Assembly: GCA_030038765.1 (NCBI GenBank)
Contig: JASHRA010000130.1
Location: 1 to 8,006 of the forward strand
Direction of reading: 5' to 3'
DNA length: 8,006 nt
Origin: Candidatus Dormiibacterota bacterium
GTDB lineage: Bacteria > Chloroflexota > Dormibacteria > Aeolococcales > Bog-877
A program made the position numbers and the translations under genes. Positions within the stretch are counted from its first letter, which is position 1. The number at the start of each line of letters is the position of its first letter. The notes beneath the pieces were generated by a model. The model saw only the letters and a program-made list of their open reading frames with translations, had not been told where the DNA came from and ran no database searches. Below are positions 6,751 through 8,006 of this stretch, in pieces.

Positions 6751-7053
6751 GTGCAGCAAGCATTTAGCAAAGCCGAGATTCGACAGATGAGCGACGACCA
6801 CCTAGCAAACCATAGGGTTCGCAACACTCGCTGGTAGTGGGTTCGGTTCCTCTCCCTCCTGGGTGCCTTTTGGATTCTCTTGGCGGGAGTGCTCTTGGTA
6901 GCGCGCTGGGCCGGTGTCGCGCCGGCGCTTGCACTTCTTCGACTTGCCACGGTGCTGGGGCGTACCGCATGTGCGGCGATGGTCACCGCGATGATTCGTT
7001 GGGACAGGATCGACATAGAGCAGTCAAGACGCAGGCGCCAGGCGAGCGGATGA
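6751..7053 (+). pseudogene. Possible small membrane-protein gene interrupted by an in-frame TAG
   Basis: Reading from GTG 6751 gives 28 hydrophilic residues ending in NHRVRNTRW, then a TAG at 6835-6837. The same frame then stays open for 72 codons to the TGA at 7051-7053. The part after the TAG begins WVRFLSLLGAFWILLAG, continues through a second hydrophobic stretch (APALALLRLATVLG) and ends with a charged tail (DRIDIEQSRRRRQASG). The whole would be a 101-codon protein with one or two membrane helices and a basic C-terminus. About 49 of the 71 sense codons after the TAG end in G or C. No good ribosome site precedes GTG 6751 or the in-frame ATG 6787, and no start lies just after the TAG. At this GC content an open run of this length can occur by chance, so this is a candidate only. 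I do not recognise a family. Confidence 0.22.
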
Positions 7054-7245
7054 CATGGCCACACGTGGCGACCTTCTCTGCGAGAGCCATCACCTCCTGA
7101 CGCCTGATCGAAGGCGCAGCTACGCGGGACAGACACGCTCGTCCCGGATGATATGGCCGGCACAACCTCCCAGGCGAGTGGAGACCTGTACGCAGACGGG
7201 GAAGGCCATGGGAAGAGAAGAAACCCCCGGACTACCGCTGACGCC

Positions 7246-7827
7246 CTAAGGACGACGGAAGTAGAGCAACGTGCTGCGTCCCGATCGGACCAGCGTCATG
7301 TCGCGGAGCCCCACCGCTGCGGCTGCGGCACGGAGGCCAGCGTCCAGACCGAGGGAGTCCGCGACGTGGACCAAACCCTCGCCTCCTGGAGCGAGCAGTG
7401 GTCCGCCAAGACGCAGCAGCCGACCCGGAGCGACGGCGGCCCTCGAGATCAGCACCGCCGGCAGCGGAGCATCCTGCCTGCGCGCGTAATCAGCAGCGTC
7501 GCTGGCCTCCACACTCACCGAGCCCAGGCCTAGCTGGGCGACGCACTCGACTAGGAAACCGGCCTTGGCGTGGTTCCTCTCCAGCAGGATGACCTCGAGG
7601 CCCGCAACCGCGATGGCCAGGGGAATGCCGGGCAACCCACCACCGCTGCCGAGGTCGAGGACGCGCTCGCCCGGGCTCCAGTCCCTCAGCGGCAGGAGGT
7701 CGAGTGACTCCTCGATGTGTCGCTCCCAGGCGTCCGCCGGCGCCACGCGGGTCAGGTTGAGCCGCGAGTTGGCCTGGTAGAGCAGGTCCAGGTAGTGCTG
7801 GAGGAGCTCCCGCTGCTGGGCGCCCAA
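7246..7827 (-). CDS. rsmG: 16S rRNA (guanine-N7) methyltransferase RsmG (GidB)
   Basis: RsmG transfers a methyl group from S-adenosylmethionine to N7 of G527 (E. coli numbering) of 16S rRNA; loss is known to give low-level streptomycin resistance. With the start used here the protein has 193 residues, slightly short for the family (about 200-240). The N-terminal helix carries QANSRLNLT (residues 18-26), then RHIEESLDLLPL. The SAM-binding loop VLDLGSGGGLPGIPLA is at 56-71, followed by an acidic strand end at Glu83 (ILLERNHAKAGFL). LISRAAVAPGRLL matches the later ISRA-V-P block. The frame is open back to GTG 7932, but the first 19 of those codons overlap another gene (61 bases) and the added N-terminus is Pro/Arg-rich. 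TTG 7827 has a weak GGCAGG 7 bases upstream and begins just before the conserved helix. A CTG at 7875, overlapping the upstream stop, is a third option. Function is secure; the start is not. Confidence 0.9.
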   Translation of the reverse strand: MGAQQRELLQHYLDLLYQANSRLNLTRVAPADAWERHIEESLDLLPLRDWSPGERVLDLGSGGGLPGIPLAIAVAGLEVILLERNHAKAGFLVECVAQLGLGSVSVEASDAADYARRQDAPLPAVLISRAAVAPGRLLRLGGPLLAPGGEGLVHVADSLGLDAGLRAAAAAVGLRDMTLVRSGRSTLLYFRRP

Positions 7828-7871
7828 GGCCGCGCCTGCCCGGGGCCGCTCCCGCTGGCCTTTGTCCAGGT

Positions 7872-8006
7872 TCAGGCGAGGATGTCGTGGCGGGCCAGCG
7901 AGGCCATCGATAGCGCGAGCAGGAGCAGCCACCAGCCGGCGATCACCGCTAGCCCCTCCAGCAGGGTGGTGGGGACAGCGGGAAGGGGAAGGCTGGCGGC
8001 AACCCC
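7872..8006 (-). CDS. Unidentified membrane protein, C-terminal 44 residues (5' end outside the window)
   Basis: On the minus strand an open frame enters from the right edge and ends at the TGA at 7874-7872. The fragment contains one clear membrane helix (VIAGWWLLLLALSMASLA) and a short tail ending RHDILA. Its high-GC third positions and its ending right ahead of the conserved part of rsmG suggest a genuine gene upstream of rsmG in the same operon. It does not look like MnmG, MnmE or ParA, the usual rsmG neighbours, but the fragment is too short to name. If real, it rules against the GTG 7932 start for rsmG, because that start would overlap this gene by 61 bases. Confidence 0.55.
   Translation of the reverse strand, partial: GVAASLPLPAVPTTLLEGLAVIAGWWLLLLALSMASLARHDILA

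Larger units (their letters stand above)
6636..7245. other. 610-base region between convergent genes without a confident gene
   Basis: This stretch lies between the end of the HAD-like gene (+) and the end of rsmG (-). Its GC content is lower than the flanks: I count 29 of 60 bases as G or C at 6721-6780, against 48 of 60 at 4501-4560 in hutF. Open frames exist on both strands (for example 7055-7249 + and 6693-7163 -), but their translations are rich in Ser, Arg and Thr without any recognisable domain. The only items I can point to are the hairpin at 6669-6688 and a possible interrupted membrane-protein frame at 6751-7053. No tRNA, insertion-sequence ends or long repeats are seen. Confidence 0.6.

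Noticed and set aside
6836..6870. tRNA-like GGTTCGGTTCC stretch followed by a few T residues
   Set aside because: It resembles a T-loop, but the flanking bases do not form a five-pair T-stem and no matching acceptor or anticodon arm is present. It is neither a tRNA or tmRNA end nor a supported attachment site.
6693..7163. 156-codon minus-strand frame in the intergenic region
   Set aside because: The translation is Ser/Arg/Cys-rich with no recognisable motif or ribosome site. A run this long is possible by chance, and it overlaps the alternative + strand membrane frame.
7055..7249. 64-codon + frame starting with ATG just after the TGA at 7053
   Set aside because: No ribosome site, no hydrophobic or domain pattern, Arg/Thr/Pro-rich translation, and it runs into the 3' end of rsmG.

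Overview
This is a high-GC bacterial window. The coding lines I counted reach about 80% GC, against about 48% in one short stretch near 6721-6780. GTG and TTG starts are used, genes overlap by 1-4 bases, and the Hut proteins resemble, from memory, those of Actinomycetota and related soil phyla such as Chloroflexota/Dormibacterota. I cannot fix the taxon from the sequence alone. Nothing in the window looks like a phage, insertion sequence, CRISPR array or stable RNA gene.

Positions 1-6057 (+ strand) hold a histidine-degradation (hut) operon. It begins with the last 89 residues of an NCS1-type nucleobase/imidazole permease. After a 40-base gap come hutH, hutU, hutF and hutI. The four enzyme genes overlap by 4, 1 and 4 bases, so they are almost certainly one translationally coupled transcript. 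Together they take histidine to urocanate (HutH), imidazolonepropionate (HutU), N-formimidoyl-glutamate (HutI) and N-formylglutamate plus ammonia (HutF). This is the deiminase branch of the pathway. The last enzyme of that branch, N-formylglutamate deformylase (HutG), and any regulator are not in the window.

Positions 6058-6635 hold a short gap with a possible weak hairpin and a -10-like box, then a small HAD-like protein (+) whose codon use is less GC-biased than the hut genes. Positions 6636-7245 form a 610-base region between convergent genes with no confident gene. It holds one good hairpin and a possible small membrane-protein reading frame interrupted by a single in-frame TAG. Positions 7246-8006 (- strand) hold rsmG (16S rRNA guanine-N7 methyltransferase) and, upstream of it, the C-terminal end of an unidentified membrane protein that runs off the window.

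Most of the window is well-understood metabolism. The parts that merit a second look are the permease-hut linkage, the missing hutG, the HAD-like gene, and the low-GC region with the broken membrane ORF. I found no convincing evidence of a previously undescribed system.
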